Shown here: one piece after another, positions 36,070 to 44,565 of the stretch
Layout: each line of letters opens with the position of its first letter
How positions within the stretch are numbered: position 1 is the first letter of the stretch
Source of the DNA: Oceaniferula spumae
GTDB lineage: Bacteria > Verrucomicrobiota > Verrucomicrobiia > Verrucomicrobiales > Akkermansiaceae
Assembly: GCF_042849255.1 (NCBI RefSeq)
Contig: NZ_AP026866.1
Span: 2,294,001-2,358,000 of the forward strand
Length of the DNA stretch: 64,000 bases
Direction of reading: 5' to 3'
Notes under the pieces: generated by a model
Told to the model about the DNA's origin: nothing
What the model saw: only the letters and a program-made list of their open reading frames with translations
Database searches by the model: none
Translations under genes and position numbers: made by a program

Positions 36070-37611
36070 ATGAAAATTTCTATCCTAACAACTTTTATCG
36101 CGCTACTGGTCTCCAGCTCCGTGACCCAGGCCTATTTTAACTGGGAGGAATACTACAAAATCGAAACCATTGCTGGCCCCAAGGGCGTCGACTATCAAAT
36201 TGGCGGTCTCGATCACGATAAAAACGGCAACCTCATCGCCTGCTTCCACCGCGGCGAGGTGATGACGTACAATGAGGAGTCGAAGCAATGGAAACTCTTC
36301 GCCTCCGGCCTGCACGAACCTCTGGGCATTTATGTCGAAGATGAGGGCACCGTTCTGGTAATCCAGCGCGGAGAGCTTACACGACTCCACGATAACAACG
36401 ACGATGGTGTCGCGGATTTTTACGAGGTGGTTTGCAACGACTGGGGCCTCTCCGGAAATTACCACGAGTTCACCTTCGGCCTGGTTAAGGACTCGAAGAA
36501 AAACATCTACATTGCCCTGGGAACCGCTTCCAACGGATCAGGTGTTAGAGAACAAGTCCGTGGTGAATGGAACAACACCGGCGGGCTGACTCAGGATAAA
36601 TTTCTCTACGGCGGCAAGCACGGCAGCTGGAATGATAAGAAAAAAATCATCCCCAGAATGTATGCCCGTGTTCCCTATCGTGGCTGTGTTTTGAAAATCT
36701 CCCCCGGCTCGCGCAAGGCCGCGGTTTACGCCACCGGCTTACGCACACCCAACGGGCTCTACATGGATCAGGATGATCAACTCTGGGTCACCGACAACCA
36801 AGGCGACTGGGTAGGCGCTTCCAAGCTTCACCGCATTGTCCCCGATGGTTTCCACGGTCATGTGGCCTCCCTGCTTTGGTCGAAGAACCCGCCCAAGGTG
36901 ACACCGGCCACACTCCCTGTCTCCGAGCTCGACCGCATGCGCGTCCGCGCTCCAGGCCTCTTTCCTCAAGGCGATGCCGGAAACTCCATCACCCAGCCAC
37001 TGGCGCTAAAGAGCAGCTTCGCACCACTGTCAAAAGACGGACTAACAAGTGAGCAAATCATCATCGGTGAGATGAACCACCCCCGTGTCGTTCGCTACAT
37101 GCCGGACGTCGTCAAGGGCGTGCAACAGGGCACCGCGTCGCACATGTTGGTATCCGGCAAACTCAACTCAGGAAACAATCGGCTGCTCTACTCAAAAGAC
37201 GGCAAGTCGATTTACTTCGGCAAAACCCACCTCAGTTGGCCGGGTCGCGAAGGTCTCAGGAAGGTCACCTACACCGGCAAGCCGTATCTGATAGTGGAAG
37301 CGGTGAAACTGACCCCCAAAGGCTTCCAATTCACCTTCAACGCAGAAATCAATACGGGTAAAACGTCCGCCGATTTCCGCATCGAGTCCTACGGCTTCCA
37401 GTATCACTCCGGTTACGGCTCCAAGAAGATGAAACAAGCGACCGAAGCCATCTCTAACATCAAAGTCAACGGCAACACCCTCGAAATCGAGCTGAAGAAC
37501 AAGCCGACAAAAAACAGGATGTATGACATCACCCTGCCCTCCGAGATCACTTCAAAACTGAGCCAGCTTTCCTACCCCCGCTACTGGTACATGGCCCATG
37601 AGGTCTATTAA
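36070..37611 (+). CDS. Secreted beta-propeller dehydrogenase-like protein
   Basis: A 513-residue exported protein (signal peptide to about residue 21, ending TQAY). Repeated blade-like segments: YQIGGLDHDKNGNLIACFHRGEV, LHEPLGIYVEDEGTVLVIQ, ATGLRTPNGLYMDQDDQLWVTDNQGDW. These are typical of the NHL/PQQ-type propellers that planctomycete and verrucomicrobial genomes annotate as membrane-bound-dehydrogenase-like. A final beta domain (about 405-513) follows. A sugar or polyol oxidising role with the upstream cytochrome as acceptor is inferred. No clear PQQ-binding residues can be assigned by eye. Confidence 0.72.
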   Translation: MKISILTTFIALLVSSSVTQAYFNWEEYYKIETIAGPKGVDYQIGGLDHDKNGNLIACFHRGEVMTYNEESKQWKLFASGLHEPLGIYVEDEGTVLVIQRGELTRLHDNNDDGVADFYEVVCNDWGLSGNYHEFTFGLVKDSKKNIYIALGTASNGSGVREQVRGEWNNTGGLTQDKFLYGGKHGSWNDKKKIIPRMYARVPYRGCVLKISPGSRKAAVYATGLRTPNGLYMDQDDQLWVTDNQGDWVGASKLHRIVPDGFHGHVASLLWSKNPPKVTPATLPVSELDRMRVRAPGLFPQGDAGNSITQPLALKSSFAPLSKDGLTSEQIIIGEMNHPRVVRYMPDVVKGVQQGTASHMLVSGKLNSGNNRLLYSKDGKSIYFGKTHLSWPGREGLRKVTYTGKPYLIVEAVKLTPKGFQFTFNAEINTGKTSADFRIESYGFQYHSGYGSKKMKQATEAISNIKVNGNTLEIELKNKPTKNRMYDITLPSEITSKLSQLSYPRYWYMAHEVY

Positions 37612-37663
37612 GTGCCGGCATTAACCTCAGCACCTAACAAGATCGCTGAATCGCGTTAGCGCC

Positions 37664-37706
37664 TAAAAAAAATTGCCTGTCGCAGAATGAATCCGCGACA
37701 GGCAAT
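37664..37706 (-). terminator. Rho-independent terminator of the outer-membrane barrel gene
   Basis: Read on the minus strand: ATTGCCTGTCGC pairs with GCGACAGGCAAT (12 bp), followed by eight T (A-run at 37665-37672 on the plus strand). It lies 28 nt past the stop of the 37734 gene, between convergent genes. Confidence 0.88.
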
Positions 37707-37733
37707 CGTTATGATTACTATACCACTAGTAAT

Positions 37734-38534
37734 TTAGAAACGGTAGCTGAGCTTCAGCTGAATGGTGTGGAAATCGAAGTCATCCTCAGAACCACGGGCA
37801 TTGGTCGAGCCTGCCTCAGCGGCAAACGGTCCGTTAGTGAAGTTCGTGGTGAAATCTCCGTCTCCAAGATTGGTGTAGAGATATTCGAAGGTAAGTGACC
37901 AGTTTGGAGTCAAACGTGTTTCAACACCAGCACCGAGAACATAGCCCCAGTCGCTGTCTTGGCCACCGGATGATGTTCTGCTTAAGTTATTGGAGTCGAA
38001 TTCGAAGTCTACCTCACCGTAGGCGAGACCACCGGTCAGGAATACCAGAGTGCGGTCGGTTACAAGGTAACCTGCACGAAGTCTGGCTGAACCAAAGTTA
38101 TCCAAGCTTCTTTCCTCACGGTAGAACGCAGGAGTGGCGGAGAATCCACTCTGAGATTCTTCGAGATGAGTCCAGTTGTAGTCGATGACTCCACCTAACA
38201 CCCACTTGCTGTTAAGCTGATGATCATAACCTACATGGATACCGTATGATACGGCCTCGTGAAATTCATGTTCAAAATTGCGGCGGAATGCGCCACCGTC
38301 ATCGGCTCCAAATGGCACTGTATCGCCGTAATTCCCGTCAAGGTTAGAGTCAAACTCCAGCCCTCCGTCGTTATCGGTATCGAAGTTAATACCACCTTGG
38401 ACACCAGCGTAAAATCCGGTCCAGTTCCATGTTGGCTCGGGCGTTGGGGCGGGTTGATAGGCTACGGGTTCTCCTGCGGTCGCCAGAGCTGAAAGCATTC
38501 CCCCGGCTGCGATAGTCAATATTGTGGTTTTCAT
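37734..38534 (-). CDS. Outer-membrane beta-barrel protein (OmpA/Omp25-like)
   Basis: A 266-residue exported protein with a signal peptide ending LATAGE and a short Pro-rich linker. It then has an eight-strand barrel pattern: WTGFYAGVQGGINF, SYGIHVGYDHQL, ARLRAGYLV, YVLGAGVETRLTPNWSLTFEYLY, and a C-terminal Phe (LKLSYRF), the usual outer-membrane insertion signal. The loops are Asp/Gly/Ser-rich. The ATG at 38534 is used; a longer frame to 38573 has no signal peptide in front. It has its own terminator. Such proteins serve as outer-membrane structural or adhesive barrels. Confidence 0.85.
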   Translation of the reverse strand: MKTTILTIAAGGMLSALATAGEPVAYQPAPTPEPTWNWTGFYAGVQGGINFDTDNDGGLEFDSNLDGNYGDTVPFGADDGGAFRRNFEHEFHEAVSYGIHVGYDHQLNSKWVLGGVIDYNWTHLEESQSGFSATPAFYREERSLDNFGSARLRAGYLVTDRTLVFLTGGLAYGEVDFEFDSNNLSRTSSGGQDSDWGYVLGAGVETRLTPNWSLTFEYLYTNLGDGDFTTNFTNGPFAAEAGSTNARGSEDDFDFHTIQLKLSYRF

Positions 38535-38707
38535 ATGGTTTTTGTCTGTTCGAACAATGAGGCTCATCCCCATGTTCGATAATTACATTGTCCACATGCA
38601 AACTTCTAACAGTCAATGGACAAACCTATATTTATTTTCACTAAATCGAAAAAAAAATGGAATAAAATCGCGCAAACTTCCAAACCTAATGAACATTCCC
38701 CGAGTCA

Positions 38708-39640
38708 TTAGATTTTTCGGTGCACGAGTCTATCCATTTTCCCTTGCTGTCTTTGAAGAAATATCACAGCAAAAATCACCAACAGACCGCCGATCCATAT
38801 TCCTAGACCAGGAGATTCGCCAGTCACAAACAACGAAGACTCTACTACGGCACAAACGGGGACCAGAAAGCGATATCCGGCTAACAGATTCACTGGAAAC
38901 AAACTGGTGAGGTAGTTCCATAAACCAAAGCCCGTCGCGGAAACGAAGGCAAGGTAGAGAGTCAGCCAGATGACTTTCGTCGAAAAAAGCTGGGCAAAAT
39001 CTGACCACGCAGCGGCTCCTGAGCACATCAACATAACACCACCCAGAAAGAGACCGAATCCAGTCGCGGCTTTCGCTCCCATCGTTTTCATGACCTTTTG
39101 CAGAATAATAACGCCGAAGGTTCCACTGAGAGTGCTGCAGCAAAATAGAACTGCTCCTAACACAGGCTGACCGCTCCCTGCTCCAGGTTTATAAACGGCC
39201 AAAAACACACCAGCTGCGCCGACAGCGATGAGTGACCACTGCACTCTCGACGGCCAAGGTGTCTTCAATATCAAAGGGGCGAGCACCAGCCACCAAAAAC
39301 TACCTGATGCGACTAACAGACCACCCAGCACTGCGCTGGATACCGATAGCGCTGTGTAAAACAAGACATACTGGATATAAGTCTGAGTGGCTGCAAACAG
39401 GGCCAACGGCACCCACGGCGTGCGGCGCAGCTCTTTGATCGGCTGACGTGCCAGCAATAATAAAAACGCTCCAGCGATGGTGAACCGAACACCAGCCAGC
39501 AGTAACCGGTTCGGCATATGAGCCTCTACGCCCAACTGCTCCCACTCTGCGTAGATTGCTTTGATACCTGGAAAAGCACTCCCCCAAAGCAAGGCACAAA
39601 TGAGCACCGCGAAGGGGCACATGCGGGAGCTGATGGTCAT
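38708..39640 (-). CDS. DMT-superfamily (EamA) transporter
   Basis: A 310-residue inner-membrane protein with ten hydrophobic helices in two related halves: CPFAVLICALLWGSAFPGIKA at the start of the first EamA domain, and AVLFCCSTLSGTFGVIILQKVM opening the second. The family exports amino acids or small metabolites. It is 7 nt downstream of the Mpl ligase gene, so the two may share a transcript, though a functional link is not evident. Substrate unknown. Confidence 0.87.
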   Translation of the reverse strand: MTISSRMCPFAVLICALLWGSAFPGIKAIYAEWEQLGVEAHMPNRLLLAGVRFTIAGAFLLLLARQPIKELRRTPWVPLALFAATQTYIQYVLFYTALSVSSAVLGGLLVASGSFWWLVLAPLILKTPWPSRVQWSLIAVGAAGVFLAVYKPGAGSGQPVLGAVLFCCSTLSGTFGVIILQKVMKTMGAKAATGFGLFLGGVMLMCSGAAAWSDFAQLFSTKVIWLTLYLAFVSATGFGLWNYLTSLFPVNLLAGYRFLVPVCAVVESSLFVTGESPGLGIWIGGLLVIFAVIFLQRQQGKMDRLVHRKI

Positions 39641-39647
39641 CGGAACA

Positions 39648-41024
39648 TTAACTCAGACGATCTAACATTTTTTGGTGAATCCCACCAAAGCCACCGTTAC
39701 TGAGTACGGCTACCGTATCACCCGCTTTAGCTTCGGCGGCGACGAGTTCGACGATTTTTTCGACGTTCTCGCAGTAGTGGCTTTCGGCCCCTGCCGACCT
39801 GATGTCAGCCATGAGTTTTTCCGGATCAAGTCGCTCTGACTTCTCCACCTTCTCTGGATCAGGCACAGCCGCCACGACAGCGACGTCCGCTTTACTTAAA
39901 TTGGCGGCCAGTTCGTTTTGGAAAATGTTCCGTCGTGTCGTGTTAGACCGAGGTTCGAAGATAGCCCAGATCCTTGAATCTGGGTATTGCTGGCGCAAGC
40001 TATCAACCGCGAGGCCGATCGCTGTGGGATGATGGGCAAAGTCATCAATGACTCTGACACCACCCGCGATACCTTTGACCTCTTGCCTCCGGGCAATACC
40101 ATCAAATCCTAACAAGCCTTCACGGATCTTATCTGGAGTAAAACCAGAGAACCTAGCAGCGCAGACAGCCATGGCTGCGTTGCGCACATTGAACTCACCG
40201 GCAAGTGGTATTTCGTAGCTTTCGCCATCGAGGTGAAAACGAGTGACTTCCGGTTGGTAGTCAACTTGGGTAATCTGGAGGTCACAGTGATCGCCTAGTC
40301 CGACTGAGACCACTGGGGCGGGCGAACCTTTGGAAACGTCCATGCTGTTAGCGCAATCGCCGTTGACGTAGGCAACGCCATTTCTAGGCACGATGTTTAG
40401 CAAACGCTTGAAGGTCAACTTGATCTCATCAAGGGAGTTGTAAATATCGGCATGATCGAACTCGACGTTGTTCACGATGACGACCTCGGGGAGATAGTGC
40501 AGGAATTTGGAACGCTTGTCGAAGAATGCAGTGTCGTATTCATCACCTTCTAACACTACAAATTCAGAATCGGTGAAGGCAGCACCTTTGCCAAGGTTGC
40601 GCGGAATACCACCGATCATGTGGCTGGGATCGACACCGGCATTTTTGAGCAACCAAGCTAACAGAGAGCTGGTGGTTGTTTTCCCATGAGTCCCACTGAC
40701 CACCAGATTGCGCTTACCGCGCAGGAAATGTTCCTTAAGAATTTCTGGTAAGGAAACATAGAGCAGCTTGCGTTCAAGTGCGGCCTCAGCCTCCTCGTTC
40801 CCTCGGCTTACCGCGTTACCTACCACGATCACTTCGGCCGTTTCGGGGATATTTTCCGCCTTGTAGCCAGGAAAAATCTGCACCCCTTGCTCCTCCAGAA
40901 ATGTCGACATCGGTGGGTAGACATTTTCGTCAGAACCTGTGACGGTGAAGCCTTTTGCCTGCATGGCGGCAGCGACGGAACCCATCGCGGTTCCGCAAAT
41001 TCCGATAAAGTGAACGTGTTGCAT
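39648..41024 (-). CDS. mpl: UDP-N-acetylmuramate:L-alanyl-gamma-D-glutamyl-meso-diaminopimelate ligase
   Basis: A 458-residue Mur ligase. The opening MQHVHFIGICGTAMGSVA is typical of Mpl/MurC, followed by the ATP-binding site GTHGKTTTSS and the central NVEFDHADIY and DDFAHHPTAIGLAV motifs. Mpl joins a recovered tripeptide to UDP-MurNAc and so recycles cell-wall material. The length fits Mpl (about 450), and the residues EGDEYDTAFFDKRSKFLHY favour Mpl over MurC. It belongs to the envelope theme of the window. Confidence 0.9.
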   Translation of the reverse strand: MQHVHFIGICGTAMGSVAAAMQAKGFTVTGSDENVYPPMSTFLEEQGVQIFPGYKAENIPETAEVIVVGNAVSRGNEEAEAALERKLLYVSLPEILKEHFLRGKRNLVVSGTHGKTTTSSLLAWLLKNAGVDPSHMIGGIPRNLGKGAAFTDSEFVVLEGDEYDTAFFDKRSKFLHYLPEVVIVNNVEFDHADIYNSLDEIKLTFKRLLNIVPRNGVAYVNGDCANSMDVSKGSPAPVVSVGLGDHCDLQITQVDYQPEVTRFHLDGESYEIPLAGEFNVRNAAMAVCAARFSGFTPDKIREGLLGFDGIARRQEVKGIAGGVRVIDDFAHHPTAIGLAVDSLRQQYPDSRIWAIFEPRSNTTRRNIFQNELAANLSKADVAVVAAVPDPEKVEKSERLDPEKLMADIRSAGAESHYCENVEKIVELVAAEAKAGDTVAVLSNGGFGGIHQKMLDRLS

Positions 41025-41078
41025 AGAAAAGTTATCAGTGGGAAGTTATCGGTGATCAGTGCTGGACTTGATACTTCG

Positions 41079-41960
41079 TTAAAAATGGGGAGCTGAGACG
41101 GTGCCGCCTTGGATTTCCTCGCTGCGGCGTAGCAGGATGCTGTCGGCTATTTCGCTGACCATTTGCTCTAACAAAAGGCGAAGATGACTGCCCTCACGGT
41201 AGTCGGCGGGTGCGATGTGTTTGACCCGATCGGCTTTGGCACAGAGCTGGTAGCACTTGCGAAAACTGCGGCGGCTAGGGTCTTCCGGATTGTAAACGGC
41301 GATCGCATTGCCCCCGTTTTTACGCATCACAGTGAAGCAGGGCACGTCCGTTGGGCCATCGCCTACGTAGACCATGTTTTCAAATGGGATGGGGCGGAGT
41401 TCGGGGGCCAGGTGGTCGTTGACATCTTCAGAGTAGTCTAACAACCCCTTATTGATTCGGAACAGATACTGTGTCTTGGTGGTGTGGGAAATGGTGCGCT
41501 TTGAGTAGCGGATGTGGCCTTGTTTGTCCTCGCCGAATTCACAGCCGTAGATCGCACGAAACTTGTCGCGGATGCTACTACCCTCTAACAAGGCCTTGAG
41601 TCCGGAGGAGACAATATAGTATTCCAGCCGAATATCATGGGCATGGTGATCATCTGTGAGGCACTTCTGGCGCATGCCTTCGAACATTTCCGTAACACCG
41701 GGGAAATAACCCAGATTGGCCCCCAACTCAGTGAGCCGCGCGTTCGATACCTGGTCCATTTCCAGATAATCCAGCAGACACTGCATGTATGCCAACTCAC
41801 CGTCCCATTGTTGATCTTGAACCAAGGCATTGCATTTCTTCCAGAACGACTCGGGATTGATACCGAACTCGGGGAAGAGAACGTCATCTTGCATGTAACT
41901 CGGGCTCAGAGTCTGGTCGTAATCGAAGACTAAAGCGATGGTGTTCTGTGCAATGGCCAT
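41079..41960 (-). CDS. HAD-superfamily phosphatase
   Basis: A 293-residue enzyme. HAD motif I is DYDQTLSPSYM at about residues 13-23, motif II is the SS of YIVSSGLKALLEG, and motif IV is YVGDGPTDVPCF. A large cap domain lies between motifs I and II. The fold is close to phosphoserine-phosphatase-like HAD enzymes. Substrate unknown. The ATG at 41960 puts motif I near the start, as in most relatives; the frame opening at 42056 adds 32 residues that look non-coding. The 54 nt before mpl carry short TTATCAG-type near-repeats. Confidence 0.8.
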   Translation of the reverse strand: MAIAQNTIALVFDYDQTLSPSYMQDDVLFPEFGINPESFWKKCNALVQDQQWDGELAYMQCLLDYLEMDQVSNARLTELGANLGYFPGVTEMFEGMRQKCLTDDHHAHDIRLEYYIVSSGLKALLEGSSIRDKFRAIYGCEFGEDKQGHIRYSKRTISHTTKTQYLFRINKGLLDYSEDVNDHLAPELRPIPFENMVYVGDGPTDVPCFTVMRKNGGNAIAVYNPEDPSRRSFRKCYQLCAKADRVKHIAPADYREGSHLRLLLEQMVSEIADSILLRRSEEIQGGTVSAPHF

Positions 41961-42086
41961 GGTCGGATTTGCCCCGTGGTTGCCGAGACACCCAAGGAAA
42001 CCAGTGTGCAGGCGATACAGCAAGTGTGAAAAAGGAACGTGTGTGAATTGTTTCACACGTTCTGCAAGTCGTAATGCGAGTGAGTG

Positions 42087-44390
42087 TTAGTAAGATTTCA
42101 ATTTCACACGTATCCAGACCATGGAGAAAAACAGGGTAAACTGACCAAACAAGACGGACATGCAGGAGATGATTTTCCGAGTCCTGCGACCATTTCCGGA
42201 ATCGGCATCATCGGCGCGAAATTCAATGAAGGTCTTGAAAGGGTTGGTCTTTTCCTCCTCGGTGGTCTCATGGCTGATTTTCTCCGCATGAACCAAGGCC
42301 TCGTAACCCCATCGAGTGGGCATCAGCTGGGTGATTGCCTTGGGTCCGGCCTTGAGATCATCGATCGGTGCCAATAAGCCTCCAAATAGAATAAATGGGA
42401 TCAAAACCAGCGGCGTAATCACGATTGCAGCGACATCCGTTTTGGCCAGCGCACTGATCAGCAAGCCTAGCGAAATGCCCACTAGTGAGGCCAGCCAGCA
42501 TACCCCAATCGCAAGGCCTAGATTCAGAGTCAGATCAAGGAACAGGCTCGCCATCAGAACCAACAGCACGCACTGGATCAAAGTCACCAGGCTGTTCATG
42601 CTGAGCTTGGAAAGCAACATCGCGCCGACAGCTGCGCCGCTCCGTTTTTCCCTCCTGAAAAGCGTGCGCTCACTGACGAGTTCCCGGGCGGTGTTATTCG
42701 TACCGAACCAGATGGCAACAAAGACAAAGAGAAACAAAGGGGTATTCACACGCACCGATGCCAAACCAATGCCTAACAGAGCCCCAACCAATGGCCCCTG
42801 CATGATCTGGATCAGCAGTGCCTGCCAGTCTCGGATGCGGCACTTCCCATAACGTAGTGATGCGTGGATGACTTGGCTGAACCAAGACTCGGAGGCTCTG
42901 GCTGCCGGTAGCCCGAGGTCACTGTGATGCATGACACTGAGCAGTTGCGCACGCTGCTGGACAAATTTCTGAAAAGCCGACGAGCGGGTGTAGTCGAGTG
43001 CGGCATCGTGAGCGTGCCGATCCTCCAAGGCCTCCATGACCGCATCAGCACCTGCCACCTCCGGAGCCTCGTCGTGGATAAAGTAGCTGACGCCATCGGG
43101 AAACGCATTCCCGTAGTAAACCAATTTCCCATCCTTGAGGTAGAGTACCTTGTCGAAGGTCTGATATACCTTCAGCGATGGCTGGTGAATCGTGACAATG
43201 ACCGCGATCGACATGCTGGATGCCAGATCACGGAGTGCATCCACCACTACGCGGGTATCGCGGCTGGAAAGTCCGGACGTGGGTTCATCGAGAAAGAGGA
43301 TAAGCGGGTCAGTCACTAGCTCCATCGCCAGATTCACCCGTTTGCGCTGGCCACCTGATAGTGTTTTCTTTTCCGGCGAGCCGATCAATGTGCCTCGGAT
43401 GCGTTCGTCCAAACCAAGCACTTCACAGACCTCGGCCACCTTGCGCTTGATCTGTTCGTTCGAAACCGAATCGGGGACACGGTAACGAGTGGAGTAGTAA
43501 AGTGACTCAGCTACAGTGAGCTCCCCATACAGAAGATCATCCTGCGGAACATAACCTGTGTGAGAAGTGGCCCGGATATCACCGGCTGCGACCGGCACAC
43601 CATCGTATTTCACCTCCCCACGACTCGCTGAGCTAATCCCAGCTAGGATGTTCAGCAGTGTGGTCTTGCCACTGCCGGACGGCCCCATGAGAGCTACCAA
43701 TTCACCGGGGAGCACCGACACAGAAATGTCACTGAGCAGGTTCCGCGGCTCACCGGTAGTGCGATCTTTGACGGTCAGACTCAACTGATCGGCCTCCAGA
43801 GCAAAACCACTGCGCTGGCGAGCGATGATCATTTGCTGTTGGGAGAACGTGAGCGACACCGCCTCAGACTCCACCTCGATCACAGAGCCGGACTCCAGGG
43901 CCATTGTCCGGTTGCCAATTTCCTCGCCATTTAAAAAGGCATCTCCTGCGAGGTCGGCGACTTGCCAGCCATTGTCATAAAAAACTGAGACATGCTCATG
44001 CGCGATTCCCAACACCGGCAGACAGACCTCACACTCAGGTGAGCTCCCGATGCGAATCACCCCTTGCCCGAAAACCTTCACATCTCCCAAAGTGAGCGAT
44101 GAGCGGGCTGTGCCATTACTATGAAGCCAGTGATGGAAATGCCTCATCAGCACACCTCCCGGCACCGGATAGTCTTCTGAGAAGAACACCAGATCCATTT
44201 CCTGAAGTGGCGAATCCTGCACTTGATTGGTAATGCTCCCGATGCCCGTGCCATTGGAGCTGCCAAGGTCACGCAGGAGTAGCTGACCATTGGAATCCTG
44301 AACTAACTCAGCGTGCCGACGGGAGATAAAATGGTTGTTAATCACCAGATCGCACTCCGGGGAACGGCCAATCACGAATGTTCTGCTCAC
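42087..44390 (-). CDS. FHA-domain ABC-2 transporter (ABCG-type half transporter)
   Basis: A 767-residue protein. Two FHA domains come first: FHA1 (1-85) has the pThr-binding set (GRSPECDL, SRRHAEL, GSSNGT), while FHA2 (about 98-182) lacks it (IGSSPE, IAHEH). The ABC ATPase (about 200-430) has Walker A GPSGSGKTT at 236-244, signature LSGGQRKR and Walker B LFLDEPTSG. An ABC-2 membrane domain with about six helices ends the protein. Export of an unknown molecule, gated by phosphothreonine binding, is inferred. It starts with GTG and is divergent from the kinase gene. Similar FHA-ABC fusions are known in other phyla; the substrate is not known here. Confidence 0.88.
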   Translation of the reverse strand: MSRTFVIGRSPECDLVINNHFISRRHAELVQDSNGQLLLRDLGSSNGTGIGSITNQVQDSPLQEMDLVFFSEDYPVPGGVLMRHFHHWLHSNGTARSSLTLGDVKVFGQGVIRIGSSPECEVCLPVLGIAHEHVSVFYDNGWQVADLAGDAFLNGEEIGNRTMALESGSVIEVESEAVSLTFSQQQMIIARQRSGFALEADQLSLTVKDRTTGEPRNLLSDISVSVLPGELVALMGPSGSGKTTLLNILAGISSASRGEVKYDGVPVAAGDIRATSHTGYVPQDDLLYGELTVAESLYYSTRYRVPDSVSNEQIKRKVAEVCEVLGLDERIRGTLIGSPEKKTLSGGQRKRVNLAMELVTDPLILFLDEPTSGLSSRDTRVVVDALRDLASSMSIAVIVTIHQPSLKVYQTFDKVLYLKDGKLVYYGNAFPDGVSYFIHDEAPEVAGADAVMEALEDRHAHDAALDYTRSSAFQKFVQQRAQLLSVMHHSDLGLPAARASESWFSQVIHASLRYGKCRIRDWQALLIQIMQGPLVGALLGIGLASVRVNTPLFLFVFVAIWFGTNNTARELVSERTLFRREKRSGAAVGAMLLSKLSMNSLVTLIQCVLLVLMASLFLDLTLNLGLAIGVCWLASLVGISLGLLISALAKTDVAAIVITPLVLIPFILFGGLLAPIDDLKAGPKAITQLMPTRWGYEALVHAEKISHETTEEEKTNPFKTFIEFRADDADSGNGRRTRKIISCMSVLFGQFTLFFSMVWIRVKLKSY

Positions 44391-44565
44391 TCTGAAAAAC
44401 TATCTAACCAAGCATATTCAGGCAAGGCAGAATCGCCCTAGTGAGAGTCTTGCATGACAAAGTTTCATGAGCGTCAGAAGTCACACTAAATGACAATCTG
44501 GAACAACTCAGCCCCTAACTTATACTTGTCACCGCGCCCCTTTTTACCCATGGTATTTTCACGTA

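Noticed and set aside
41030..41078. TTATCAG/GATCAG near-repeats before mpl
   Set aside because: Short, imperfect and without a regular period; no CRISPR or operator structure can be claimed.
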